Notes under the pieces: model-generated | Seen by the model: the letters and a program-made list of their open reading frames with translations, nothing else | What the model was told of the DNA's origin: nothing | The model's database searches: none | Shown here: piece after piece, positions 37,067-46,454 of the stretch | How the letters are laid out: every line of letters begins with the position of its first letter | How positions within the stretch are numbered: the stretch's first letter is position 1 | Source: Martinezella rhizogenes | GTDB lineage: Bacteria > Pseudomonadota > Alphaproteobacteria > Rhizobiales > Rhizobiaceae | Length of the DNA stretch: 64,000 nucleotides | Assembly: GCF_000799715.1 (NCBI RefSeq) | Contig: NZ_JUHG01000019.1 | Span: forward strand, 245,374-309,373 | Reading direction: 5' to 3' | Translations under genes and position numbers: made by a program

Positions 37067-37309
37067 ACTGAACCACAAAAAGAAACGGGTCGCCGTCGTT
37101 TATCGAGAAACGAGAAAATAAGGCGCGTTCTGTATTTTTTGATATTCTATATTGTTTGTTTTATTATTGCTTCTCCATTCGATAGTGAATGGGTATCAGC
37201 TGTATTCATATGTCTAGTTGTTGGCGTCGGTATTGGTGAGCTCAATGGTATAAGTATATTTAATTTTCTGTCGCGACGCCGTGATCAGGATAATCACAAC
37301 ATGAAATAG
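37064..37309 (+). CDS. Small membrane protein
   Basis: 81 residues. A basic N-terminus (RRRLSRNEKIRR) is followed by two hydrophobic segments (VLYFLIFYIVCFIIASPF and VSAVFICLVVGVGIGELNG) and a charged tail, so a two-span inner-membrane hairpin is likely. The DNA is markedly AT-rich compared with neighbouring genes. It sits 11 bp before the giant-protein gene, and its ATG overlaps the stop of the short ORF before it, so all three may be one transcript. No family recognised. Confidence 0.65.
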   Translation: MTEPQKETGRRRLSRNEKIRRVLYFLIFYIVCFIIASPFDSEWVSAVFICLVVGVGIGELNGISIFNFLSRRRDQDNHNMK

Positions 37310-37320
37310 AGGGTATCTGA

Positions 37321-40300
37321 ATGTTACTTTCAGGGTCAAACGACGTATCTGGAAATTTCAATAATGGATCCGATTCGTCGCATGGTTTCAATGATCCAAA
37401 TACTCTGGGTAGTGTAGGGAATTTTACGTCCGGTATCTCTGCGGCATTGACCGGATTGAACAATTATTTCGACAGACTTGCTAAAAATCTGCCTGATCTT
37501 GAGATGGAGATCGGTTCTTATTCAACAGTCATGTCGCGATCCGCAATGGCTATCGGCATCTTAGGTGGCTACCTAGATTATAGATCCTTCAAGGCAGTGG
37601 GCTATAGTGAGAACCAAAGCCGTGCGTTGGCATCGGGATCTTTTTTAGCAAGTGCGGGCGCCGGCTATGTGGTTGGAGCAATTGTCGGCGCGATTGTGGG
37701 AGAAACTGCAGCAGCGCTGTTTGCCGGGCCGATCATAGTCGGAGCTGCATCATTCTTAGTCGGCTATGGTATCAGTTATGAAGTTCATAGCTGGTTTCCT
37801 GGAACGCCGCTCGTGGCTCCAGTTCAATCTCCGATATCGGTCGTGGCGCCGGCACCGGTTGCCGCTAATGGTGTGACGGGTACGCCCTTTGTCCCCACCA
37901 TCACTTCACCTCCTGTGCCCGGCAGAATTTTGACCCCGGATGATCTTGCTCCTAGTGCATTTGGAAGAACAGGTTACGGCGGCTCGCAGTCAACCGGCGG
38001 TGCTAGTGGCGGTGGTGCTAGCGGCGGCGGCCACTACGACGGCGATCCCGATGCAGAGGGCGATGGATCCGGAAACAATTCAGCTGGTGGCCCATCGGGT
38101 AGAGGCGGGACACATTCAAGTGGCAATGGCACGCATTCTGGAGCGACAAGCACCGGTAACCGGGGAGTAAATGGTGGTTCGCCGTATGGCGACAGCCCAT
38201 CAAGCAGCGAAACTGAGCCACGCGACTATGTGAGTATTGTAACGGGAAAAAGTTATTCATTGAGCGACGTCAAGAATAACGTCGACGGTATTAGAGATAG
38301 TATGAAGGCTTACGATGCCGCCCATCCCGATGCCGATGCCGATGCCGATCCTGATGCTGATCCGGATGGCAATCCAGTCCTTCTTGATCTTTCTGGCAAC
38401 GGCCTGAATGTCAACACGCTCGCCAGCTCGTCTCAGTTTGTGAATGTCAACGGCGACGGCTACCAGCACCGGACGGCTTGGGCAGGCAATGGCACCGGCG
38501 TCCTGGTGTTCGACGGCGACGGCGACGGCAAGATTAGCAGCTCGAAGGAATTCGAGTTCACGCAATGGGATTCGACGGCGACGGGCGATCTCGAAGCGAT
38601 CAAGGATGTTTTCGATACAAACGGCAACGGCCAGCTCGATGCCGGCGATGCGCAGTGGTCGAAGTTCAAGGTCAGTGTCAGCGGCCAGCTCGTATCGCTG
38701 GCATCGCTTGGCATCACCTCGATCGACCTGACGCCGAAGGGCAGCGGCCAGACCTTCAGCGACAGCTCAGCGATTACCGGCACCACAACCTATACCAAGT
38801 CCGATGGCACCACCGGGGTGGTCGGCGACGCAGTTCTTGCCAGTGATTCCAACGGCTATATCGTCAAGTCGACAGTTGTCACCAATACCGACCAGTCGAA
38901 GACGAACACCATACAGGCCTATAATGCCGATGGCAGCCTGGCTTTCCAGGATCTGGTGACCACCAGCGCTGACGGCAACAGCGTCACGACCAAGTTCGAC
39001 GATGACGGCAACGGTACCTACGATCGCTCGCAGACCGATGTGACGACGGTCGCCTCAACGGGCGTCCGCACCCGTATTGTCTCGAACTTCAATGCTGACG
39101 GCTCGCTTCTCAACAGCACGACGACGGTGACGAGCGCCGATCACCTGACGATAACAACGACCGTCGATCAGGACGGCGACGGCCAGGGAGATCAGAGCCA
39201 GAGTTTCGTGACGAATGCCGACGGTTCGACGGCCACCACAACGAAGACACTGAGCGCGTCCGGCGCTGTGTTGAGCCAGGTGTTGGTGCAGTCGAGCGTC
39301 GACGGACTTACGAAGACGACCAAGACGGATGTCAATGGTGACGGCATCTATGATGATGTCGCTTCCGACATCACCCTTGTTGCCAGCGATGGTTCGCGCA
39401 CCAGGGCGGTGAAGGATAGCAGCGCCAACGGTACGCTTCTGTCGAACATTACGACCGCTACCAGTGCCGACCGCCACACCAGGACCGTCACCAGCGATCT
39501 CGATGGCAATGGCACGGTGGATAAGCGCGACCAGACGCTAACCACGATTGCCGCCAACGGCGATGTGACCACCGTGGTCACGACGACCAATGGCGATAAC
39601 TCGGCGCGCAGTAAAGCTACGACGGTTGCCGCGGCGAGCGGCTTGTCGACCACGGTATCGACGGATGTGACAGGCGACGGCATCGCAGATTTCGCTCATT
39701 CCGATGTGACGACGATCGGCTCCGATGGTTCGCGCACGGAAACGGTGCAGCAGACGAGCGCCAGCGGCGTGCTGCTATCGAAGAGTGTCACGACGACCAG
39801 CGCCGACGGCAAGACGAAGACGATCTCGGCCGATACCAATGGCGATGGCGCGGCGGACGCGCTGACGACCATTACGGTTGCGAGCGACGGCACGATCACC
39901 GAGACCGACAGCACTCTCAATCCCAACGGAACGCTTGTCGGAAAAGTGCTGACGACGACGAGCGCGGATGGTCTGTCCAAGACGGTGAGCAAGGACGTCA
40001 ATGGAGACGGCACCTACGATACCGTGACGACGGATGCGATCGTCGCCGCAACGGCCGGCGGCAGAACCGAAACCGTTACGACCAAGAGCGCAAGCGGTGC
40101 GGTCATCAGCAAGACGGTGACGACGACATCGGCCGACAGCCTGACACAGACCGTGCAGACGGATGTCAATGGCGACGGCACGTTCGATCAGACTTCTTCC
40201 GACGTCATCGTACTCGGCTCCACCGGCACGCGTCAGGAAACCGTCGCAACGAAGAGCAGCAACGGTACGCTGGAAAGCCAGACCGTTACGCTGGTCAGCG

Positions 40301-43300
40301 CCGACCGCAAGACCACCACAGTCACCACCGACGGCAATGGGGATGGGCACACCGATAGCACAAGCGTGCAGGTCGTTGCCTCCAGTGGCAGCCAGACCAC
40401 GACGACGACCGCAACAAGCGCCGATGGCGTCCTGCATGCGAAGACGGCCGTCACTGTCAGCGCCGATGGCCTGACCACGACCACGGCCGACGACGTCAAC
40501 GGTGATGGCGTCAACGACGTGACCACCGTCGATCAGACGGTCATCAATGCCGATGGCAGCCGCACGGAGACCGTGACGGACAAGAGCAATACCGGCGTCC
40601 TGCTCGACAAGGTGACGACAGTGACCTCCGGCAATGGTCTGTCGACAACGATCCAGAAGGATCTCAACGGCGACGGCGTCTTCGACACCAAGACGACAAA
40701 GGTAACGACGCTCAACAGCGACGGATCGACCTTGATCACCACGACTGATTACGCGGGGACAACCGCGATCGATCAGACCAAGGTCACGACGAGTGCCAAC
40801 GGCCTCGTCACCAAGACGGAGTATAATTACGACGGCAACACCACACGCGACCGGGTTGCGACATCGACGAAGACGCTCAACGCCGATGGTTCGACGTCCG
40901 AGGTCGACACGGTGACCACCAGCGCCGGTGCATTGCTGTCGAAGACGACGAACACCGCGACCGCCGATGGCAAGACCACCACCAGCCAGGTCGATATCGA
41001 CGGTGACGGCATACTCGATATCAAGGCCACGACGGCCATCGATGCGACAGGCCAGACGACGAAGACGGTGGCGATCTACAAAGCCGGCACGACGACGCTG
41101 AGCAACCGCGCCGTCACAGTGACGTCCGCCAACGGCCTGTCGACGAAGACGAGTTCGGATCTCAATGGCGACGGAGTGTATGAGCAGGTCGTTTCGGACG
41201 CCACGACGCTGTTTGCCAGCGGCGACCGCAGAGAGGCTGTCGCCCGATCCAGCAATACCGCACCGATCGAGCAATCAAGCGTCACGACATCCGCCAATGG
41301 ATTGGCCAAGACAACGGTCGTTTCCAACGATGTAGCTGGTGCGGCTGCCCGCAACGAGATCTATCGCCTTTATCGGGCTATTTTGGGCCGCGATCCCGAC
41401 GCCACCGGTTTTGCCACCTTTACGGCGGACTTCAATTCCGGAACATCGACAGTTCAGATTGCCACCACTCTGCTTGGCTCTCCCGAATTCGCGCAGAAAT
41501 ACGGCACGCTCACCGATCTCCAATTTGCCAATCTGATGTACCAGAATGCCCTTGGACGGGCGCCGGAAGCGGGTGCCGCCGAGGCATGGGTGAGTGCGAT
41601 AGCGGCTGGGACCACGCGAGCGTCGCTTGCCCAGCAGGCCGCTGATTCACCGGAAGGGCTAGCGCATACAGCGAGCGGGGCTCAGACGTGGGCGCTTAGC
41701 AATCCAGATGTCGTTCTCTCCGAGGTCAGGAGGACCAGATACCTCACGACGCTCAACGCGGATGGTTCCACGACCGAGGACGTCACCAACACAGGGCTGG
41801 TTGCGAACAAGACGACTACAACGACAAGCGCCGACAAGAAGATCACCACGGTAACGTTCGACATCGACGGCAATGGCGTGGTGGACCAGAAGTCGGTGAC
41901 GACCCGCAACGACGATGGTAGCGTGCGGCTGGCCTTGTCTGATCTCACGAGTACGGGTGCGATCTCTCATACAAAAACGATCATCACGAGTGCCGATGGC
42001 CTTAGCCAGACCACCAACTACGATACCGATGGGAATGGTGTCACCAACAAGAGCATTCTGGACACCGTGGTGCTCAACGCGGACGGCAGCAAGATCGTCG
42101 TAGAGCGTATCGACGTTGCCGATAGCAATGGCAATTTGGTCCGTAAGGCGACGACCGAGACGGATACCTCCGCCGACGGACTGTCCGTTGTCACAAAGTG
42201 GGATCAGACCGGCTCCGGCACGTTTACCAAGAGCCAGGCAGACGTCACAGTGCTCAATGCCGATGGATCTAAGACGGAGACCGTGAGCTATCTCACGGGG
42301 ACGACGCTTACCAGCCGATACCTGACCAAGACCAGCGCCAATGGCCTGTCGATCACCACACAGTCGGATCTGACAGGTTCCGGCACCTATGGTGAGACTT
42401 CGACCGACGTGTCTGCGATCAATGCCGATGGCACCAAGACACGCACTGTGTCCAGCACCAAGGCCGATGGCACGGTGATCTCCAAGTTCGTGACGACGAC
42501 GAACGCCGATGGCGAGATCGTCTCGACCAGCGAGCAACGCACGGGGCTTGCGACACAGACCGTCAGCGACACGATCGAGATCCTGGCCGACGGCGCAACC
42601 CGCGAGACCATCGCCACGACGGACGCCTCGGCCAAGCTGATTGACAAGACGATCACACTCACCAGCGCTGACAAGCAGACAGTGACGATCGACCGCGATG
42701 CCAATGGCGATGGCGTTGTCGATCAGCACCAGCAGTCGGTGACAGCGGATTCCGGCGTCGTAACGCTGACCGTCACCGACTACAAGGCCACCGGCGTCAA
42801 GGCGGACAGCTCGACCACGACGACGACGGCCAATGGCCTGCAGACCACGACGGACTGGGATCTCGATGGAAATGGGACGCTCGATCGCCACCGCGTCGAG
42901 GTCGATACCAACAATGCCGATGGCAGCCGGACGAGCGTTATCTCCGACACGGATCTGCCCACGGCGAAGCTGGCGACGAAGACGACGATCCAGCAGTCGT
43001 CGGACGGCATGGTACGTACGACCTCGAAGGATGTTGACGGCGACGGCACAGTCGACCAGGTGGAAACGCTGACGGCGGATACGACCGCCGCAACGGTGTC
43101 AATTGTGACCAACAACGCCACGGCACAGAAAGCGACCTATCTGCTCGCTGGCAAGGTCTATTGGAAGCAGGCGATCGCTGCCAAGGTCGAGACGGACAGT
43201 TCCGCCGACGGTCATACCAAGACGGTCAAATACGACTACGACGGCAACAGCACGTTCGAAGTGGTCATGCAGTCGCAGCTTCAGGTCGATGGCTCGTCGG

Positions 43301-45372
43301 TGACGACCGTCACGGAAACCAACGCCAGCGGTGCCGTCATCGCTAAAGGCACGATCACGGCTAGCACAGATGGGCTGATCACAACGCTCAGCAAAGACTC
43401 CACCAATGACGGCGTGATCGACCATACGGAGACCTCCGTCACGCATGCGGACGGTTCGGTTACGCTAACGAAGGTCGATCTCAATGCCAGTAGTGTTGTC
43501 ACGCAGACGGTTGTCGATACGGTCTCGGCGATGGGCAGCCTGACGCTGCGGGTTACCAGCGACGGTCAGGGACGCAAGACGTCGCAAGTTGCGATCTCCA
43601 GTGACGGGACCTCCGTCACCACGACCTATGATGGCCCCAGCGGTCAGACGCTCAGCGTCGTCAATGCCAACAAGGCGGGCATCGTCACCAGTGCTATCCT
43701 CTATGATCCGCTGAACGCCAATCCTTGGACGCGCGTCGAGCAGTCTTTCGATGCGACTGGCAAGAAGACGCTTGAGAAGCAGTTCAATGACGATGGCACG
43801 CGAGTAGAAATCACCTTCTACACGGCGACCGGCTCCCAACAGCATGTCGATTACTTCAACGGTGCTGGAGTGAAATCCAACGCTGTCGACTACGACGTGA
43901 CCAATTCAAACGACTGGACACGCGTGGAATACAGCTACGATGTGAGCGGGACTGGGAAAATGACCCAGGAGATCATCTACCATGATGATCAATCAAGGAA
44001 CGTCTACAGCTATGATGTGGCGAATACCCAGGGTTGGTCGACCTACGTCCAGGTTTATAATGCCGCTGGACAGCTTTATCATGTCGAACAAGACAATGAT
44101 GACGGTACCAAATCGGCTACCTCGTATTACACTCCGACGGGCGCTCAGCAGCATATCGACTATTATAATGCCGCTGGGCAATGGACAGGCACTATCGACT
44201 TCGATGTGACCAACGCGCAGTCGTGGAGCCGGCTTGACAATAATCTCGATCCGGCAAGCAGCCAGGTGGTATCTCAGACGGTCTACTACGACGATGGTAC
44301 CCGCGGCGTAAACTATTGGGATCGGTCCAATGCTCAGTCATGGTCGACGATCAACGAGATGTATAACACCGCCGGGCAAATGACCAACCGCAATGTCAAC
44401 TACGATGACGGCAGCAAGGTGCTCTATGCCTACGACGTGACGAATGCACAGCCTTGGTCTTCTCTTGCCAATGTCTACACGACCGCTGGTCAACTCATCG
44501 AGGAGAATGTCTATAGTGACGCTGCCGGTAGCCTGACGAGAACCACGCACGATGTGAACAATAATCAAGGCTGGACAACACTCGTTCAGAACTTCGTGAA
44601 CAACGTCATTCACACCGCCACCTCGTATAATGACGACGGAAGCTACACGAATTACCAATATGACAGTTCGGGTAACAACACCGCCTGGGAGCGCTATGCG
44701 TATCAAGGCGGTGGAGGCCAGACCAATCTGGTGATGGTCGATCAATGGCCTGCGCCGCATTATGGACATGGCCCGGTGCTGCTGGATCTGAATGGCGATA
44801 ATCATATAGACTTGCGACCGCTCGATCTCACAACCTTGGCGACCGGCTCGTCTGTCACCTTTGACTGGAATGGCGACGGGGCCCGCGACGGAACAGCCTG
44901 GGTCGGTCCCCAGGACGGCTTCCTGGCCATTGATCTCGCTAGCGGCGGTCAGGCTGGCGCGGACGGCGTCATCGATCAATCGAAGGAACTGGCATTTTCC
45001 GAATGGGCAACGCCGGACCAAGTGACGGCGAACGGTGGATCTGTGTCCGACCTCGATGGCCTGCGGTTGGTGTTCGACAGCAACCACGACAACGTGCTCG
45101 ACGCCAGTGATGACCGCTGGAGCGAGTTCCGTGTCTGGCGCGACGCCAACCAGAACGGCGTCACCGACACCGGTGAACTCGAGACCATGTCGGAAGCCGG
45201 CATCAAGCTGATCAACCTGCTGCCTTCGACGGATGGAAGCCAATCCTTCTCCGATGGGTCTTCCATCACCGGAACAAGCTCGTACCAGATGACCGATGGC
45301 ACCACCAAATATCTTGCCGCGGATGCAACGCTCGTGTCGCAGCCGGCAATTCCGCAGCAGAATGCAGCGTGA
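37321..45372 (+). CDS. Giant repeat protein (2683 residues), likely type I secreted surface protein
   Basis: Order: a Gly/Ala hydrophobic region at about 104-150 (GAIVGAIVGETAAALFAG); a Gly/Ser-rich linker at 221-300; an Asp-rich stretch near 336; module A at 349-508 (NPVLLDLSGNGLN, FDGDGDGKI); about 14 repeats of roughly 50 residues with a calcium-loop-like box (DVNGDGTYD) and NADGSRTETV; a DUF4214 domain at about 1341-1447 (EIYRLYRAILGRDPDATGF); about ten more repeats; YD-like repeats at about 2127-2465 (YDVTNAQPWS, TAGQL); and module A' at 2478-2674 (GPVLLDLNGDNHIDL, FDSNHDN). No Sec signal. Secretion by the HlyB/HlyD pair downstream is inferred. Adhesin or matrix roles are likely. The first about 200 codons are AT-rich, unlike the repeats. 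Confidence 0.85.
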   Translation: MLLSGSNDVSGNFNNGSDSSHGFNDPNTLGSVGNFTSGISAALTGLNNYFDRLAKNLPDLEMEIGSYSTVMSRSAMAIGILGGYLDYRSFKAVGYSENQSRALASGSFLASAGAGYVVGAIVGAIVGETAAALFAGPIIVGAASFLVGYGISYEVHSWFPGTPLVAPVQSPISVVAPAPVAANGVTGTPFVPTITSPPVPGRILTPDDLAPSAFGRTGYGGSQSTGGASGGGASGGGHYDGDPDAEGDGSGNNSAGGPSGRGGTHSSGNGTHSGATSTGNRGVNGGSPYGDSPSSSETEPRDYVSIVTGKSYSLSDVKNNVDGIRDSMKAYDAAHPDADADADPDADPDGNPVLLDLSGNGLNVNTLASSSQFVNVNGDGYQHRTAWAGNGTGVLVFDGDGDGKISSSKEFEFTQWDSTATGDLEAIKDVFDTNGNGQLDAGDAQWSKFKVSVSGQLVSLASLGITSIDLTPKGSGQTFSDSSAITGTTTYTKSDGTTGVVGDAVLASDSNGYIVKSTVVTNTDQSKTNTIQAYNADGSLAFQDLVTTSADGNSVTTKFDDDGNGTYDRSQTDVTTVASTGVRTRIVSNFNADGSLLNSTTTVTSADHLTITTTVDQDGDGQGDQSQSFVTNADGSTATTTKTLSASGAVLSQVLVQSSVDGLTKTTKTDVNGDGIYDDVASDITLVASDGSRTRAVKDSSANGTLLSNITTATSADRHTRTVTSDLDGNGTVDKRDQTLTTIAANGDVTTVVTTTNGDNSARSKATTVAAASGLSTTVSTDVTGDGIADFAHSDVTTIGSDGSRTETVQQTSASGVLLSKSVTTTSADGKTKTISADTNGDGAADALTTITVASDGTITETDSTLNPNGTLVGKVLTTTSADGLSKTVSKDVNGDGTYDTVTTDAIVAATAGGRTETVTTKSASGAVISKTVTTTSADSLTQTVQTDVNGDGTFDQTSSDVIVLGSTGTRQETVATKSSNGTLESQTVTLVSADRKTTTVTTDGNGDGHTDSTSVQVVASSGSQTTTTTATSADGVLHAKTAVTVSADGLTTTTADDVNGDGVNDVTTVDQTVINADGSRTETVTDKSNTGVLLDKVTTVTSGNGLSTTIQKDLNGDGVFDTKTTKVTTLNSDGSTLITTTDYAGTTAIDQTKVTTSANGLVTKTEYNYDGNTTRDRVATSTKTLNADGSTSEVDTVTTSAGALLSKTTNTATADGKTTTSQVDIDGDGILDIKATTAIDATGQTTKTVAIYKAGTTTLSNRAVTVTSANGLSTKTSSDLNGDGVYEQVVSDATTLFASGDRREAVARSSNTAPIEQSSVTTSANGLAKTTVVSNDVAGAAARNEIYRLYRAILGRDPDATGFATFTADFNSGTSTVQIATTLLGSPEFAQKYGTLTDLQFANLMYQNALGRAPEAGAAEAWVSAIAAGTTRASLAQQAADSPEGLAHTASGAQTWALSNPDVVLSEVRRTRYLTTLNADGSTTEDVTNTGLVANKTTTTTSADKKITTVTFDIDGNGVVDQKSVTTRNDDGSVRLALSDLTSTGAISHTKTIITSADGLSQTTNYDTDGNGVTNKSILDTVVLNADGSKIVVERIDVADSNGNLVRKATTETDTSADGLSVVTKWDQTGSGTFTKSQADVTVLNADGSKTETVSYLTGTTLTSRYLTKTSANGLSITTQSDLTGSGTYGETSTDVSAINADGTKTRTVSSTKADGTVISKFVTTTNADGEIVSTSEQRTGLATQTVSDTIEILADGATRETIATTDASAKLIDKTITLTSADKQTVTIDRDANGDGVVDQHQQSVTADSGVVTLTVTDYKATGVKADSSTTTTTANGLQTTTDWDLDGNGTLDRHRVEVDTNNADGSRTSVISDTDLPTAKLATKTTIQQSSDGMVRTTSKDVDGDGTVDQVETLTADTTAATVSIVTNNATAQKATYLLAGKVYWKQAIAAKVETDSSADGHTKTVKYDYDGNSTFEVVMQSQLQVDGSSVTTVTETNASGAVIAKGTITASTDGLITTLSKDSTNDGVIDHTETSVTHADGSVTLTKVDLNASSVVTQTVVDTVSAMGSLTLRVTSDGQGRKTSQVAISSDGTSVTTTYDGPSGQTLSVVNANKAGIVTSAILYDPLNANPWTRVEQSFDATGKKTLEKQFNDDGTRVEITFYTATGSQQHVDYFNGAGVKSNAVDYDVTNSNDWTRVEYSYDVSGTGKMTQEIIYHDDQSRNVYSYDVANTQGWSTYVQVYNAAGQLYHVEQDNDDGTKSATSYYTPTGAQQHIDYYNAAGQWTGTIDFDVTNAQSWSRLDNNLDPASSQVVSQTVYYDDGTRGVNYWDRSNAQSWSTINEMYNTAGQMTNRNVNYDDGSKVLYAYDVTNAQPWSSLANVYTTAGQLIEENVYSDAAGSLTRTTHDVNNNQGWTTLVQNFVNNVIHTATSYNDDGSYTNYQYDSSGNNTAWERYAYQGGGGQTNLVMVDQWPAPHYGHGPVLLDLNGDNHIDLRPLDLTTLATGSSVTFDWNGDGARDGTAWVGPQDGFLAIDLASGGQAGADGVIDQSKELAFSEWATPDQVTANGGSVSDLDGLRLVFDSNHDNVLDASDDRWSEFRVWRDANQNGVTDTGELETMSEAGIKLINLLPSTDGSQSFSDGSSITGTSSYQMTDGTTKYLAADATLVSQPAIPQQNAA
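38845..43600 (+). repeat. About 24 tandem 150-bp units inside the giant gene, split by DUF4214
   Basis: Each unit encodes TTTSADGLTKTV-like strands, a D-x-N-G-D-G-x-x-D loop and an LNADGSRTET-like strand. I count about 14 loop boxes before 41340 and ten after 41740. Some are eroded, for example DQTGSGTFT and DYDGNSTFE. Lengths vary, so this is diverged protein repetition, not recent DNA duplication. Confidence 0.8.
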
Positions 45373-45390
45373 CTATTGTTCGATCGAAAC

Positions 45391-45479
45391 CGACATGCCG
45401 GCCAAGGCAGGTTTGGCATGTCGATCAATAATCCTCAATTCCTCGGTGTCGGCTCCTGGTTGGTTGCAATCCAGGAGCC
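45391..45479 (+). promoter_or_regulatory. Two perfect 9-bp stem-loops after the giant gene
   Basis: CGACATGCC at 45391-45399 pairs with GGCATGTCG at 45415-45423, and GGCTCCTGG at 45451-45459 pairs with CCAGGAGCC at 45471-45479. Neither is followed by a T-run, so they are unlikely simple terminators. RNA processing, stability or partial read-through control between the giant gene and the lipoprotein genes is a reasonable inference. Confidence 0.6.
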
Positions 45480-45511
45480 AGCCGTGTCGCTACCAAGCAA
45501 ATGAGATCAGA

Positions 45512-45919
45512 ATGAAAAACTATCAGACGATTTTTGCAGCAGTTTCCATGGCCATTATTTCGATGCCGGCGAGTGCCGCACCCGTCACGACCAAGGGCGG
45601 TTATGAGTACGACAAAAATATGCTGAGCGATCCTGCGGCTCTTAACTGGAACATCGAGCAATGTAGCCATAACGGCATCGCTCAGAATGCTCAGGAGAAG
45701 CTCGCGAAGCTAATGAACGTTGAGCCATCCGATGTTCGTCACGAATACTGCCGCCGTATCCTCACCGCCTATGCCAAGGGAGCCATCCCCTACGACGATT
45801 ATGTTCAGTTCGCTCAAAGTCACGTTATGAGCGCGAGCATTGCAAAGGCTCTGCGGATCGCGGGTTCGCGTCCGACAAAGCCGCAGAACCAGCGCGATAA
45901 ACTTTCCGGCTTTCACTAA
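45512..45919 (+). CDS. Small exported protein
   Basis: 135 residues. A Sec signal peptide (TIFAAVSMAIISMPASAAP, cleavage after ASA) precedes a mature domain with two Cys (IEQCSHNG, HEYCRR) that could form a disulfide, in a mainly helical, charged context (QEKLAKLMNVEPSDVRHEY). I do not recognise the family. The start at 45512 has GAG spaced before it. The longer frame to 45296 overlaps the giant gene and is not used. It is placed between the giant gene and the lipoproteins, probably in the same secretion locus. Confidence 0.75.
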   Translation: MKNYQTIFAAVSMAIISMPASAAPVTTKGGYEYDKNMLSDPAALNWNIEQCSHNGIAQNAQEKLAKLMNVEPSDVRHEYCRRILTAYAKGAIPYDDYVQFAQSHVMSASIAKALRIAGSRPTKPQNQRDKLSGFH

Positions 45920-45943
45920 ATGGCCTGCTGCAAAGGAATTGAT

Positions 45944-46357
45944 ATGCTTAAGTCATTGACCCTCCCCTTGATCCTGTTGGGTGCCGGTGTGGCATTGTCA
46001 GGTTGTGTAACGAGCAACGCCGATGGAATTCGACAGATTAAAAACCATCGATTTGCAGTGAGTGGTGAACGCACCGAGATAGGGCGTGATTGGAGCCTAA
46101 ACCCTGATTGCACTTTACGGGGAAATCCTTCCGTTCGGGTGTTGCAAGCGCCCAAGCACGGTAAGCTTGCGATCGTAAGGGAGGATGTTTTTCCCTACTG
46201 GAAGAACGGAAAGTGCAATTCAAAAAAAGTTGTCGGTAATGCGCAGTATTATACGTCCGACAGAGGGTTTACCGGCACCGATAGTGCCACTACTCGGCAC
46301 TCCTACGCAAATGGCTTCGTCCAGGATGTGACGGCCGAAATCAAGGTCGTCAAGTGA
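45944..46357 (+). CDS. Small lipoprotein, paralogue of the next gene
   Basis: 137 residues. A lipoprotein signal (LKSLTLPLILLGAGVALSGC) has the canonical lipobox LSGC. The mature domain is predicted mostly beta and has two conserved Cys (NPDC and GKCNS) and VRVLQAPKHGKLAI. The gene at 46455 shares exactly these features. AAAGGAATTG stands before the ATG at 45944. The P-x-HGKL element recalls beta-sandwich domains of large secreted proteins. Outer-membrane location is likely because Asp is not at +2 (Val), though sorting in rhizobia is not certain. Confidence 0.75.
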   Translation: MLKSLTLPLILLGAGVALSGCVTSNADGIRQIKNHRFAVSGERTEIGRDWSLNPDCTLRGNPSVRVLQAPKHGKLAIVREDVFPYWKNGKCNSKKVVGNAQYYTSDRGFTGTDSATTRHSYANGFVQDVTAEIKVVK

Positions 46358-46454
46358 CGCTGATCGATCGGTGATGCGACTCGTATCTCCGTGAGATCTA
46401 GCAGCTATCCATCCGGCAAATCGGTCTCTGACCAGGTATAAGGAAAACTGAAGT

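Noticed and set aside
39775..45243. Long minus-strand open frames opposite the giant gene
   Set aside because: They mirror the repetitive codon pattern of the sense strand and contain low-complexity Gly/Arg/Asp/Val strings. They are antisense shadows.
37321..45372. Idea that the repeats are a CRISPR or recent DNA repeat array
   Set aside because: Units are in-frame coding repeats of about 150 bp with diverged DNA and no spacer structure.
37981..45372. Classical RTX nonapeptide (GGxGxDxxx) adhesin
   Set aside because: No such nonapeptide rows are seen. The Asp-rich boxes are of the D-x-N-G-D-G type in about 50-residue units.
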